A stretch of DNA of 64,000 nucleotides from Mermis nigrescens (GCA_036768485.1 JAVLUZ010000141.1:6428532-6492531), one strand, 5' to 3'. Numbered from the stretch's first letter, positions 25,950 to 38,639 are shown. Translations and numbers: made by a program. The notes: a model not told the origin generated them from the sequence alone.

Positions 25950-27075
25950 ATTTTGCTGTACGAGCTTCTTGTGCTTGTACAAAGATCTCCGAAAAGGTCT
26001 TTGTATGAGCTAACAAATTTTTTAGCTATATTATATAAATATATTTTTAAACATACACATTTTCGCATACTATCAGTATGTGACAGTATTTTTTTGTACA
26101 ATGTACCTTTGTATATACATGAACAAAGATGGTACCCAAAAGTCTTTGTACATTTTGTACCAGTTTTTTTTGCACACGTTCCGTTTGTGTATGTACAAAG
26201 ATGGTCCCCAAAAGTCTTTGTACATTTTGTACACACAACTTTTTGGTTAGGTACTATAATATGGTACAGTAGCGATTTTAGTGTGGTAAAACAGGGTCTT
26301 TTGACTTTTGATTGTATATTTTAGCTAATTTCTGGGTTTCTAACGCCAAAAATTACTAAAATTGTCTCAAAACGGCTCGAAGCGCCTAAAAATTTGACAT
26401 TTTTCATTCTAAATACAATTTTTGCCATTTTAATGATTTATAGGACAGACTATTTTTCATATCGGAGCGAAGCGCCGAAAATTTTTGGAATTTTACACCT
26501 TTTTACAGTTTTCATCTTCCCAAAAATCTTTGTACATGTACAAAGATAGTCCTGAAAAGCCTTTATACATCGGGAAAAATCTTTGGCGAATACAAAAAAC
26601 ACTGTTTTGTACATGCAAATTTTTTTATACTTCAATATGGTACAGTAACGATTTCAGTGTGGTAGAACATAATTTTTCGACCTTTAGTAGTGTATTTGGC
26701 TAATTTTTGGGTTCCTGAATATTTGACATTTTTCCTTTTTCCATTTTAAGCGCAGTGTTGCTTATTACAAGATTTAATTCGCATACTACAATTTTTGTAA
26801 TATTTTTGATTTTGTAGTACAAGTTGTTTTAGCTTTCTCAGTCGATTTTTTTTGTGAATTCCATCAAAAGCTCATAAAAATTTCGGCACTTCGCGCCGAA
26901 CTAATATTATCAACTAAATCCAGCCCGAATTATCACATTTAGAAGCACGGTCTTTTTGTATTCGGCGAAGATTTTTGCTGATGCACAGGACCGTCTTTGT
27001 GCATGTACAAAGATTTTTAAAGAACAAAAACTGTAAAAAGGTGTAGAATTTCTTTTTGCAAATTCTACCATTTTA
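25950..27075. repeat. Cluster of m3 copies inside nhC copy A
   Basis: Repeated GTACAAAGATGGTCCCCAAA and TTTGTACATTTTGTAC segments at about 26090, 26170, 26530 and 27000, with several GCGAAGCGCC palindromes. Copies are broken and partly tandem; individual ends are not resolved. Confidence 0.65.
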
Positions 27076-27350
27076 AAGATTTTCAGGGGGTAAGCGGCTG
27101 TAAAAATGGAGCCGCTTACCACCCTTCCCCTGGACATGGCCGAGAAATATACAAATGACAGAGGGTTTGGGCCTTCTCCCATCCACGTTTTGAATGCCCC
27201 GAACTTCCTTGAAAGTCAGAAAATATTTGACCAACCTCCCCTATTTTTTGGCGAAAACCTGCGCTTTTTTGGCTGTTTTTATGAGCTTCTACCATTTTTG
27301 ATCTAGTCTCTAACCCCCTAGATTTCCAGCCGTTACATGTATACTGAGGG
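27076..27350. repeat. m6-like repeat fragment
   Basis: GGCCGAGAAATATAC and TTTCCAGCCGTTACATGTAT match the m6 body and end in diverged form. Ends and target duplication not resolved. Confidence 0.4.
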
Positions 27351-27716
27351 ACCCTCATAACATTTTAAGGGATTACATGCATGTTTTATAGTGATAGTTT
27401 ATCTATTTACTCCAGCTCACATTCTAAAATAATGTATCACTTCGTGAAATTTTAATAGTTAGGTACACTTTTGCCATACTAAAAAATTAAGTTCAAAAAA
27501 TTCAAAAGGTTTTCACTAAAAATCGTCTGACAGTGACTTGTGTCTTGGACTCTGAGGGGGTAATACCCCTCCCCCTTATGGGAATGTGTGATGTCTCATT
27601 TATTACATCCAATACCTATTGCATCCAATCGCTACAGCAGCAGTAGCAGTAGCAAAGATTCAAATGATATAGAGTGTGCTAATAACAGCGACATGGACTT
27701 TATTGATGATTCAGAC

Positions 27717-28485
27717 TAGAGCTGTGCCAGGGCCAGGCTGGCCCGGGCACCGAGCCGGGGCCAATGTTAGAGTTGATTATAATGTAGAAAATTGATAATG
27801 TTCTGGGTAGATTTACCTTCAAACTCAATTTCAAGCAAACCACAGATCTTGCTGATTCAAATCTTTATTTCACTATGTCAGATTGGTGCGAATTTCTAGT
27901 TAATAATCAAAATTGACATATTTTAAATTGCAATTCATATAGACGAGCATTTCCAGCTTGCCTGGTAGCAGACAGCTACGTCTATCAGAACAAATAGAAT
28001 AATAAGCCTAAAAAAGTGCAAAGTAAAGCACATTGAAAAACGCATCCAAGTCAGAGGAGTTAAATCCATACATGGGCAGCTCAAAAAGTCTAGAAGTCTA
28101 CAATTTTTCAAAGTTAAAAAGTGCCTGATAATATATGGTAGAGCGAAAAAACACCGTTTTCTCGCGTTTCTCAATGAGAGCTATCCATAAGCATCAAAAA
28201 ACCGCAGAAAAACAGAAAAAATTCTGAAAATCAATTTCTGGGGGGTCTAGCGGATTTTGGGGGGAGAATGTGAATTCTGGGGGTCTAGATCCCCCGATGC
28301 CCATGTTCTGTTATATCTTGTAATCCCAACAAATATTAACGCTTGACGTGCATATCTACAAGCAAGAATATATGCATAGGTACATGTAAGGGGTAGGGCA
28401 GGGTCGTACTATGAGCATGGTAAAGCACGCTATTATTGGCCCCGGCCCCGGCCCCGGCAAAAAAGGCGGCCCCGGCACAGCTCTA
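27717..28485. mobile_element. nhA element, 769 bp, inverted relative to 14216-15088
   Basis: TAGAGCTGTGCCAGGG to CCCCGGCACAGCTCTA with perfect ATTCAGAC duplication (27709-27716 and 28486-28493). The interior is collinear with the first copy on the other strand, including the m1-like insert. Confidence 0.93.
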
Positions 28486-28859
28486 ATTCAGACCATGAAA
28501 CACTGGACTAAATTTGTTTCTTGTGACATAAATAGTAATAAAATTTGATATGAAAAGGCGCACCTAACTTTGCGCTTGCCATTTACTACTGAATGGAGCA
28601 GTCGCTCATTATTTCTTTTCCTATGCCCACCCCAAGTATGAGCCAAGCGATAATATTTTCCTTGTCTGACCCCGGCCAGCCCGGCCCCGGCCAAAAAAGT
28701 CGCCCCGGTCGGTCACTAATAATACTAAAATCAATTTCCGAAATCGTATTTCTGGAAGCTATTGGGTTATTACAGTCAACTGTATTTTGCAGGGAGAATG
28801 TTCCAAATTTTAGCCACCCTGTCCTCAAAGTCATGTTTTCTACAATCTAAACGTGATTG

Positions 28860-29310
28860 TTTGATGAACAGTTTCATGTTATTTACGTATCTAGTACCTC
28901 TGTCAGGTGTAAGCTAAAAAATTCATTAAATGTCAATATTTTGTGTTTAACAATTTTAAAAGCAAAAACAAGATCAGTGTGGATACGACGGGTTCCAAGT
29001 CGTTCTAAGTTTAGGATATTCAATCTTTCATCATATGGTAAAGTTTTATTCCAAAATAATTTTCTTGTAAATTTTCTTTGTTCAAGTCGTGTAATATCTC
29101 TAATTTGGTATGGATACCAGACAACAGATCCGTATTCAAGGATAGGTCTAACATATGTTTTAAAAGCTCTGATCATCAAATCGGTATTTTTTGAGACAAA
29201 TGTTTTGTGTATTAAGGATGCGACTCTAGCAGCTTTAGACGAACACTGAATGCCCGATGATAAATCATTAGATATATAAATACCAAGGTCTTTCATACAA
29301 TTTTTGGCAT
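28860..29310 (-). pseudogene. Non-LTR retrotransposon reverse transcriptase fragment
   Basis: The minus-strand frame 28883-29296 reads MKDLGIYISNDL..., ending typical of CR1/Jockey RT: AARVASLIHKTF, YVRPILEYGSVVWYPY, LEQRKFTRKL and RLNILNLERLGTRR. Only about 140 residues of the RT C-terminus remain. It is sandwiched between two inverted nhC copies. Confidence 0.85.
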
Positions 29311-29339
29311 TTTTTAACTCAGATAGACCTGGTTGCCAT

Positions 29340-30587
29340 TAGAGTGATCGACCGGAGCGACTTTTTCGGCCGGGGCTGGGGCAGTAACCGGGCTGAAAAA
29401 AATCCCCGGCCGGGGCCGGAGTCAGACAAGGAAAATATTATTGCGTGACACATACTTGGGGTGGGCATAGGAAGAGAAATAAAGAGCAACTGCTCTATTG
29501 AGTAGTAAATGGCAAGCGCAAAGTTAGGTGCGCCTTTTCAAATCAAGTTTTATTACTATTTATGTCACAAGAAACAAATTTAGTCCAGTGTTTCATTGTT
29601 TTTTCTATATTAGATTTAATATTTTGCCTCTTGAGGATTTCTTCAAGTTTAATACTATTTCAAATCGAGCTATGAATTCTTGTAAGCTTTTTATTAATCG
29701 AGCAAACAAAAACTGCAGAAAATTTGAATTTTGTAATCGAGTAATCTCTGTTTGGAATTCTCTACCTGAGGAAGTAATTAGTGCTCCATAAACATGTTTT
29801 CCTTAATAGATTGAAGAGGGTTGATCTAAATCATTCAATTCAGGGGCGTATAAAAGCGCAGTTTATGGACTGCCTTTACGTTATCCCGCTTTCCTCGACT
29901 ATTTATGTATTTTATTGACATGTCTTTCTGTATTTGTTTATATTTCATTTTTTTCGTTACTAATCAATGTATTAATGTTACTTGGTTTGTTGTCGGATCA
30001 GCGAATAAAATTTGTATTTGTATTTGTATAAGACTTTGAATATAAATGAGAAAGCTCCAATGAAAAACAGAAGTAATAATCGTTATCAACAAAACCAAAA
30101 ACAGAAGTAGTGGAATCAAAGAGATGTAGCGATTGGGTGGAACAGGTATTGGGCGTAATAAATGAGAAATATATAGCTTATCGAATCGGTCGCAATTCTG
30201 CAGTGTAGTTTACTTCCGCCTATTATTCACTTCCGCTGCAATAACTATTACGCAAGAAACGCGTTATGGTGGAATCACAGAGGTGTAGCGATTGGGCGGA
30301 ATAGGTATTGGATGTAATAAATGAGACATATATGCTTTATAGCGAAGTAATTCAGCAGCGTAGTTTATATTCGCCTATGATTAACTTCCGTCCTAATAAC
30401 TATTACACAAGAAACGCGTTTAAAAGCAGGTGGTCCCCATCCAATAACTGGCAGTATCGCATCCTGCACAAAATTCGAATTACACTAAATTTTTCCCCGA
30501 CCCCGGCCATTTTTTTGACCTTGCCTTGGCCAGGGCCGGAAATGCTGAAAACTGGCCGGGGATGGCCGGGGCCCCAGTTGATCACTA
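29340..30587. mobile_element. nhC element copy B, 1248 bp, hAT-like
   Basis: Ends TAGAGTGATCGACCGG and (reverse) TAGTGATCAACTGGGGCC, flanked by GTTGCCAT and GTTGCCAA (7 of 8). GC-rich repeats inside each end. Contains a LINE 3' end on the plus strand and an internal duplication of a GTGGAATCA...GATTGGG segment near 30110 and 30270. Confidence 0.8.
29570..30030 (+). pseudogene. LINE 3' end inside nhC copy B
   Basis: The frame ending NRVISVWNSLPEEVISAP is the usual C-terminus of CR1-like RT proteins. About 200 nt follow to a (TTGTATT)n tail at 30007-30029, as is typical of CR1-type 3' ends. Confidence 0.7.
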
Positions 30588-31274
30588 GTTGCCAAGTTGG
30601 GACTTCCCCCATTTTGGGGTTTTTTGCGGTCGTTGGTGGCATTTTTCAGCTTTTCAGGTTTTTTAACGCCTATGCTTAACCACTGTTTGGGTTTTTTATG
30701 TATTTTGAAGTAAAAATTAGGGGTTTTTTGACAAGAGCACTTGGCATCCCTCTAAATCGGACGAGAGGACAGTGTTGTCCACAGGGTTCAGGGTTGCAAA
30801 GTTGAGGGTTTTTGCCCATTTTTGGGAGATTTCGAGGCTGATGAGGCATTTTTCAGGGATTAAGTTTTTTTGCGCCTATGCTCAACCATTGTTTGGGGTT
30901 TTCAGCCGGTTTGAGTTGAAAATTGGAGGTTTTTTACAAGAGCACTTAATTTGTGCCCGCCAATGCAACCTCGGGGTTTTCCCCAAAACTCGCGAGTTTT
31001 TTAGCTTTGAGTTTTTGCTCCTATGCTTGACTGTATAAATTAGGTTTTTGAATAGCCTGTGGGTTTTTTGACGGTTTGCCTATACTTCGTAACGGGTGTG
31101 GCAGGCCCGTATAAAAGATAGGCATTGGTGTAGCTGGTTCACATATGTATTAAGATAACCACGTTATAAGTACGTATTCAGCAAGTAGTATTCGGTGAAA
31201 CCTGCCACCTAACTGGTTCGAATTGAGTCAAGTCGGAAACAACTAAGGCAATGCTCGGATTGTTTCTGTAGATT

Positions 31275-31500
31275 CATGTGACTGACCAAAACGTTGGTGC
31301 CAGCGTTTAAAATAAGGCTGAGTAATGGGTTTTTCCACTTTCTGATCTATTTCTCAAGCAAAATTTTGGGGAATGTAAAATTTTTTGGGCTTGGTTGGCA
31401 TTTGTGGAAAATTTTTGTAATGCAAAAATTGTGTCTTAGAGAGATAAAACTTCAAAATTTTCCGGCGCTTCGCGCCGAATTGATTTACCTAATTCGGTAT
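31275..31500. repeat. Repeat mosaic with GACTGACC end and GGCGCTTCGCGCC palindrome
   Basis: ATGTGACTGACCAAAACG at about 31275 matches the end of the element at 240-1190. Then a segment similar to the reverse of 25120-25270 ends in CCGGCGCTTCGCGCCG. Confidence 0.5.
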
Positions 31501-31639
31501 TTCTACCTTTAGTTGATACCTATGTACTGTTTGTGTTGGACTCGAACGGTGGACCTCTTGATTCAAAATCTGACGTCTTCACCAATCGACGAAGATCGGT
31601 TCATTTCGATATTGGAGGAAGCTTTAGAGTAATGACTTT

Positions 31640-32560
31640 TTGTATTAGTACGGATCAGGATTACTTGCAAATTCAGATTAGTATCAGACATGGGCTAAGC
31701 CTCGTTTCCTGGTCTGAAGAAAATCAGTTAAGCATATCTCTCCCTAAATGTTCTGAGTTATATCTAGGGTATTCTAATCCTAAAGTTACATATCACATTG
31801 ACTATTTTTTGTTATCTGACGCAGGCTCCTCAATTCTAGATCAAGGTGTTTCCCTAACAACGAACTTATCATCTAGTTGTCACTGTCAGTGTACTAATAT
31901 ATCAGCGAAAGCTTTGAAAATGAGTGCTTTGATTTTCAAATGTTTTGAATCACGTGATCTAAAAATGTTGGTTCTAGCTTGTAAGAATTATATTCGGCCT
32001 ATAGTAGAGTATGCTCCAACTGTATGGAGCCCCTATTTGCTTTCTGAAATCAACAGGGTTGAACGGGTATAGCGAAAATTTACTAAAAGGTTAATTGGAT
32101 ATATGGGACTTTTTAGCATGAAAGGCTAAAAGCCTTAAATTTAGAGAGGTTTGAACTCCGTAGAATTTATTTTGATTTAATTGTTACGTATAATATTATT
32201 CATAATAATCTCTTACCTTATGAAGATTTTTAGAAGTTTTATGGTCATTTGCGTACTAGGGATGCATTTGCAAATCAGATCTATTTAGAAAAATTTCGAA
32301 TTGATTGTAAAAAGTTTCGTTTTGCTACTAGATCAGCTAGAATTTGGAACGATCTTCCACAATATATCCGAAATTCTCCAAATGTTGAGACATTTAAGAG
32401 AAATTTAAAAAAAGGTTGGTTTCGAGAATTTTTTGATGGAGCACACGTGAGCGTAATTTATTTGCCTGTGTGTCCAGGACATTTCGCATTTAACACAGCT
32501 ATTTTCCTTGCGACTTTGTTTTATCCATGTGTTTTTTTCCGAATAAAGTATCAGTAGTAT
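31640..32560 (+). pseudogene. Decayed non-LTR reverse transcriptase C-terminal region
   Basis: The frames give SWSEENQLSISLPKCSEL, YIRPIVEYAPTVWSPYL, INRVERV, then, after a stop, RKFTKRLIGY, LNLERFELRRIYFDLI, and later FRFATRSARIWNDLPQYIRN. Order and motifs match CR1/Jockey-like RT. At least three stops or frameshifts break it. It is a different copy from 28860-29310. Confidence 0.85.
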
Positions 32561-33498
32561 AAATAGGTCTAACATTGCTCCGCTCGCTTCGCTCGCTTCA
32601 CAATTTTTGCCCCATTCATCTCGGGCTTAGCCCATGTGCTGGCACCAATGTAAATGCACATAACTAAGCCTAAGTCCAGAACATTGATAATAACAACCTA
32701 GTCGATGTTTAGAACCATTTCCTAGGTTTAGTAATTCAGAACGTGCCAGCACCCTGCTTCGACAGCTGTCCAGACATCCTATATTTCTTGTCATGCTGAA
32801 AGTTTTGATCGCTTATGCGCTAAGCTTTGTACTGTAAGAATGCCACCGATCCACCGATGGAATCAGCGCATTCGAAACCTAGGAAAACCGCGACCGAACG
32901 CTTCTAAACGCGCTCACTATTAGCAAAGTAACCGCACGCACAAAAGGTAGGTGTCAACCAAACGTAGGAACGCCACCTAAATCATACTTGTTATTAATGT
33001 TTAAGCCGCGCCGCGCTGATCGCAGCATTTTTATCGACAACTTGGTCTAAAACTTTACTACGATTGAAAATCCTAATCTACTGAACGGATTTACATAGTT
33101 TTTGTAATGCAAAAATGCGTTTAAAATTTCAAAATTTTCTGGCACTTCGCGCCATATTGATAATTTATCGAGTTTTTATTGTAAGAGCGACTTCAAAATT
33201 GGCTGAAATGCTTTAAAGAAAGAAGGAAGGAAATTAAATTTTTTTTAATTTCTGATTGTGATATTCCTAGTAGAGCGCAAATTTGTATACAAAAATTGTA
33301 CTACCGTTATTACATGTGTACTTAGGATTTTCTACTCAAAAAACACTGATTTTTAAACACAGGCGCTCTATTTTTGACGTTTTTAGGCCTCTTAAAGAAC
33401 ATGGGTAAAATATGGAAAATGTGAAAAAAATTTTGGTTCTGGTCTATAATGTTGAGTCAACCAAATCGCTGACAAAAAAGGGTGGTTAATAGCAGTGT

Positions 33499-33897
33499 TT
33501 TTTGTACATTTTACATTTCGTACACACAAATTTTTGGGTAGTATAATGTGGTACAGTAGCGATTTTAGTGTGGTTGAAACAGGGTTGTTCGACTTTTGAT
33601 AGTGTATTTTAGCTAATTTCTGGGTCTCTAAGAACAAAAATCACTAAGAATCATCTTAAAACTGCGCGAAGCGCCGAAAAATTTGACATTTTTTCTTTTG
33701 AAATGCAATTTATGCCATTATAAAGATATATAAAATACACAATTACTCATTTCGGCGCGAAGCGCCGAAAATTTTTGCGAATTTTAAACCTTTTTTGCAA
33801 TTTTTGTGTTCTCAGAAATCTGTGTACATGTACAAAGACGGTCTTGAAAAGTCTTTGTATATCAGGAAAAATCTTTGCCGAACACAAAAAACCGTAG
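33499..33897. repeat. m3 element, shortened copy
   Basis: CAGTGTTTTTTGTACATTTT on the left, CCGAACACAAAAAACCG on the right. Two palindromes, GCGCGAAGCGCCG and GGCGCGAAGCGCC. Flanks do not match clearly. Confidence 0.7.
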
Positions 33898-34194
33898 TTG
33901 GTTGTTAGGTAACCTTGCAAGTCGAATGAGTGAGTCGCGATGCGATGCGAATCGGATCAAGCGATTGCAACAAGGAAATAACGGCCAGCATTTTTTGTCC
34001 TTGGATGAAAACGTACGAATGAGACAAGACGAAATATATTTCGTTCGGAATATTTGAAAAAATATTTTATGTGCATTGAAAACACTATTTTTTGCGTTTC
34101 GGACAATGCTCGTTCTTCTGTGCATCAGCTTAAGCTTATGTACCTATATAACCATTTTGCGACCAAAATAGTCAAAAAATCTTCTGTTTCCGTT

Positions 34195-34410
34195 GATTAT
34201 TAATTTAACAGGGAGGATGGGGGATCCCCCACCCAAAGTCGGACGTCCCCCCATCCCCCTAAAGCCAGAAAACTTCTGACCCCACCCTGACTTTTGGAAA
34301 AAATTAATTTTTTGGCCGTTTTTGGTCAAAAGTTGGAGGTCATTTACCACCCCATTCCCTAATAATGGCCGGAACCCCCTACCCAAATTTCGAGCCGTTA
34401 CATGTATGGT
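34195..34410. repeat. m6-like element
   Basis: AACAGGGAGGATGGGGGATC at the left and CGAGCCGTTACATGTATG at the right, the same layout as 59329-59538 on the other strand. Left boundary diverged. Confidence 0.55.
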
Positions 34411-35067
34411 TGGTCCCCTTATAAAATTCAATCTTCGGAGCGCTGTAACATTTCAAATGATTTCGGCCGAATCAAAAATCCTACTTTTATTCAAATCAGC
34501 ACGTTCGACTTTTCAGAAATGGTATTTTATCTAAAAATTTTGAGTAATCGATTTTCACCATTTTTTTCAAACTTTTGAATTGGGAGAAATGACGTCACTT
34601 GGTTCACTCTTTGCTTCTGCTTGATCTGTCAACCTGGAAAAGAAAGCGAAATCAACGTAACTTTGCAATAACGTGGAGCATTCATATGCATTTATAAAAC
34701 AAAAGCTACAAACACCATTGGGTAGGGAGCAGTAACCGTTTTTCTAAAAACACTTAGTGTCCCAGGTTACTTTGGGCGCCAACGTAACTTGGGATACCTG
34801 ATTTTTTTAAATGCATCTCTTTGCACAAGCTGAAACATTTTAAGCACCGTATTATTGTAAAAGCATGAAACGATATTATTTAGCGAGATTAGAAGGCACA
34901 TTGCACTAATCTTATAGTATGGAATGAAAAAATCCTATTTGCGACGCAAGAAATGTTTTTTCATCTGACTCACGTTACTGAGATGTTTGGTGATTTTGGC
35001 AATGATTTCTTATTTCGTCCATAATTCGCTAACTATTGCTTTCGCTGTAAATTTACGCTGTAGCTCT

Positions 35068-36234
35068 CTGGGCCCAGTTGCAATAAACGTACTGAAGTAC
35101 CAGCTGGTGCCTAAGTACCAGTTTAAGCAACAGACTGTTGCTCAGACAGTTGCAATAGAATTGGAGCTGCTGCTTATCTGAAGCACGTGCCCTCAAGCAT
35201 ATACTTAAGCTTGTGCTTAATTTTGGACTGTTGCAATAAGGTAAGCACATGCTTATCTTGGTCCGAGCTGATGCTTAACTTTATGAGTGGTCGGAGGCAC
35301 TCATAAGTACCAGCTTGGCCGCGTTGACTACTATTTTTAATGAATTTGCAGATACATTTATATATTAGATATTCTTGCTGAAAAATCATTTTTATATGCG
35401 AGAAAAAGGTTATTATATTGAAATTACGGGGCGGTGATCATATCTGTGCATATACAGAACGGAAATTCGTGGAGATTTGACCAAAAAATATTTAATAAGT
35501 TCCTTTTCTGGCTCACTATAGATACGAGTCAAAAACGTTTCAATTTTTCACCGAATGTTTTTTCGCTAGAAAGTGATTAAGAAAAATTTAATATGATGTA
35601 ATAAAATTTAGTCAAAACTGACTACAAAAATCGGCACTTTCGGACTGAATAAAAGATCGCTAAAAAGTTGCACAAGTCGTTTCCGACGAGAGTCTGATAA
35701 CCAAAATTCTGCGGGGTGACAAATTTTTGCGGGGGTAGAGGGTGGGTGGACTAACCCCAAGATTGTGTACGACGGTGTCTTTATTTTGTTCATTAAAGAT
35801 ATACATTTTTTGTTAAAAGATGTTTTAGTTTTTAAATCCATTTTTGAGCTTAATTTAGAAAGTAAATTTGACATTAAAAATATCTTTTCCAGAAAGTATT
35901 CAAATGTTATTTAGAAAAACGTTCGCTATTTCGCACAAAATTATTCAATTGGGTGGCTCGACTGACGGGATTTTTTGACATCAACCTCATTTGCACATTT
36001 TTCAGACAACGTCTGGCAGAAGTAAATATAGAAACTGTTGCTTAAGTTAAGCACGAACTTAAGCATGTGCTTCGAAGATTTAAGCACGCACTTACATGCA
36101 CGTGCTAGCTTAAGCACGAGGTCAAAATTTTTATTGCAACCCAATTAAACAGAGGCTTATCCTAGCACGTGCTAAAGCACTTTAAGCATGAACTTAATCA
36201 AAGCACGTGCTTACGATATTGCAACTGGGCACTG
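35068..36234. mobile_element. Element with GCCCAGTTGCAATA inverted ends and CACGTG-rich arms
   Basis: Left GCCCAGTTGCAATA (35072) and right TATTGCAACTGGGC (to 36230). CTG lies at both outer edges, perhaps a 3-bp duplication. Both arms are packed with AAGCACGTGCTT-like palindromes. An unrecognised minus-strand frame of 88 codons (35608-35874) lies in the centre. Superfamily not assigned. Confidence 0.7.
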
Positions 36235-36540
36235 ATTTTTTAAATGAAGGTAATGTATTCTTCATATCGCCGACCATTTTTAAACATTCATTTTGCATTT
36301 AATCATTTCCATCGTTGCTTCGCCTAAGCCTTTGATGTGCATGTGAAAGGTGATGTCATAAATATTATATCAATTTACATGCTTGCTTATTTTTACTATT
36401 TCTTGATATCTAGTCATTAACTGCTCACATGCTCGATGTCAGAGTCTAAAAACGTCAAATATGATCAGCACTTCTAAAAATGGCGGTTTTATGATTTTTT
36501 AATAGACTTCTACTTGAGCAAAACATAATGATTTCAGCCA

Positions 36541-36975
36541 GGCTCGTATTCAGGATTCGGCCAAGGATGGGGGACGGAACGGACTCAACACAAAGTGGTC
36601 TATGTCGGAGGATTCGTCGGGTTTAGCTCGCAGGAACTTCATTTTTCGACGTTTGTCGACTTTCTATCTATTGAGGTCTTAGAATTCGAATTTTTAGAGA
36701 AATTTTTTCTTACACGAACTGTTATAAAAAGTGTCTTTTTTGGTCGTACTTGAGCCAAAACTATGAAAAATACTCTCAAGTGTGGCTCGAAGCACCAAAA
36801 ATTTGAAGATTTTACGTCAAAGGCACGTAATTTTTCCATCTTTTCGTGCATTATCTCACCTTTCAAAATTTTTTCGACCAAGAAAGCGGCCGCCCCCGCC
36901 CCTCCTTCAAATACATCCCTGATTGCAGCATCACTTATCCTGTTTTTAGCGAAGTCAATTCATAGGCTTGTATAG
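36541..36975. repeat. m7-like diverged repeat
   Basis: CAGGCTCGTATTCAGGATTC resembles the m7 end, and the body (AAAATTTTTTCGACC, GCGGCCGCC) matches m7 reversed. Target duplication not found. Confidence 0.45.
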
Positions 36976-37065
36976 ATCACTCTAAATGTATGCATCTAGG
37001 GCATAGGTTGACAAGATAGGATTGGACAGAGTGGGTTAAATTTAGACATGCATATCACGGCTCAA

Positions 37066-37262
37066 AAATTTAGGTTGGGTCCCTGGCCATTTCTAGGGGA
37101 GGGGGATAAATGACCTCCAATTTTCGGCCAAAATCGGCCGAAAAAGATTGAAAAAAATTTCATTCTTTGCAAAAATCAAGGGGTCCAAAATTTTCTGGCT
37201 TAAGGGGATGGGGCGCAGCTAAATTTTGGGTGGGGGATCCCCTTCCCCTTTGTTTCATGTAT
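37066..37262. repeat. m6-like element
   Basis: GGGTCCCTGGCCATTTCTAG and AATGACCTCCAATTTTCGGC, then GGGGGATCCCCTTCCCC, match the m6 body. Ends are degraded. Confidence 0.5.
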
Positions 37263-37584
37263 GAATTCAGATATAGTTAGCATTGGTCATAATCATAGAT
37301 GCACAGCACAGTATGGCCAGTCTGGGGGTCAAAGATTGAGCTCTTATGGGCTTGTATGACGTCAAAAATTGGTATAAATGCTAAAATAACTTTAAATTAT
37401 GTTAATTTACAGTTTTTGATCAATTTCAAGCAATTTTGAAGAGGAAATTTTTATTTTCATTGGTTTTTAGTCTTCATAATTAGGTTAAAGGTTAAAGTAG
37501 GCTCAAGCGCCGGAAATAAGGTATCGCCTGCACACCAAAACCGTGTGTTACATCGCTAGATACCGCAAAGGGTCGCGTCGCGAC

Positions 37585-37845
37585 CATACGTGGGCAGCAA
37601 GAAAATTCTGGGTGGGGGGTGCAAGATTTTTTGGAAGGTCGAAAAATGGCCTTAAAAATGGTGGTATGGCGATAAAAACACCATTTTTCGACGTTTCTCA
37701 TCAAGCACTATCCATTGGCATCAAAAAATTGCGAAAAAAACAAAAAAAATTTTCAAAAATTGAATTCTGGGGGGTATTTTGATTTCTGGGGGGGGTATTT
37801 TGGTTTCTGGGGGTGCATACCCCCAAACCCCCACGCCCAGGTGTG
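37585..37845. mobile_element. m1 element, 261 bp
   Basis: CATACGTGGGCAGC to GCCCAGGTGTG with perfect GTCGCGAC duplication (37577-37584 and 37846-37853). This copy best defines the family ends. Confidence 0.95.
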
Positions 37846-37929
37846 GTCGCGACTCCCCGAGGGTTAGCCACGCTTCGAATGTAGCTTCCCATTTATCGAC
37901 CTGACCGAAGAATGAACGCTTACATGTCA

Positions 37930-38280
37930 TACATGCACATAGGGGGGTGAGGGGGCAATATTCCTCCCCTGAAGGGTCAGCCGGGCAGGTACTGTCCGGC
38001 GATTTTGAGCTGATGGAACGTTTTTTGCATCATTTCTGAGGTCAAAAGCAGTAAAAACATCAAAAGATTTCCGGCGTTTCGCGCCAGATTAGTACTTCTA
38101 AGTACCTACTATTTACTCAAAAAGCGCATTTTTCAATGTTAAAAGTGATATAATGCTGTCAAATGGACTAAGAATGCTTTTAAAATGCGATATTACCACG
38201 AAAAAATGTTTTTAGGGTATTTTGATTATTCTGATAAAATAAAATCTCCGAAAGCCAGAAAATATTGGCCGTTTTAGGCG
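37930..38280. repeat. m5 element, partial
   Basis: CATACATGCACATAGGGGGG at the left, then the shared m5 body (GGGCAGGTACTGTCCGGCGA, AAATGCGATATTACCACG) and CCGGCGTTTCGCGCCA. The right end is fused to another repeat. Confidence 0.6.
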
Positions 38281-38332
38281 TTTTTGGCCGAAAATTGGTG
38301 GTCATTTATCTCCCCCTCAAAATGGTTGGGAC

Positions 38333-38585
38333 CATACGTGGGCAGCAAGAAAATTCTGGGGGGGAGTGCAAGATTTTTCAAAAGTCGAAAAATGGCCTTA
38401 AAAATGGTGGTGTGGCAAAAAAACACCTTATTTCGACGCTTCTCATCGAGCACTATCCATTGGCATCAAAAAATTAAGAAAAAAAACGAAAAATTCTTTC
38501 AAAAATTGAATTCTGAGGGGGGTATTTTGGTTTCTCGGGGGTAAGGGGTGCATACCCCCAAACCCCCCCCCCACGCCCAGGTGTG
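38333..38585. mobile_element. m1 element
   Basis: CATACGTGGGCAGC to GCCCAGGTGTG; flanks GTTGGGAC and GCTGGGGC match in 6 of 8. Confidence 0.85.
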
Positions 38586-38639
38586 GCTGGGGCCCCCAAT
38601 TTCTGACCGTTACATGTGTGGATGATAGGCTGGGTTGGC

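Larger units (their letters stand above)
25302..28718. mobile_element. nhC element copy A, about 3.4 kb, with nested insertions
   Basis: Left end TAGTGATCGACCGGGGCC, right end (reverse) TAGTGACCGACCGGGGCG. Subterminal GGCCGGGGCC repeats lie at both ends. It is an inverted homologue of copy B at 29340-30587. It contains m3 copies, other repeats and an nhA element. The flanks ATAAACAC and ATAATACT do not match, so the ends may have been rearranged. Confidence 0.7.

Noticed and set aside
25844..26324. Frames of about 130 codons on both strands with repeated NVQRLLGTIFVH-like segments
   Set aside because: They arise from duplicated m3 transposon ends and recur at every m3 copy.
28719..30030. Intact LINE spanning both strands
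   Set aside because: The two RT pieces are on opposite strands, separated by an nhC end, and together lack most of the RT domain.
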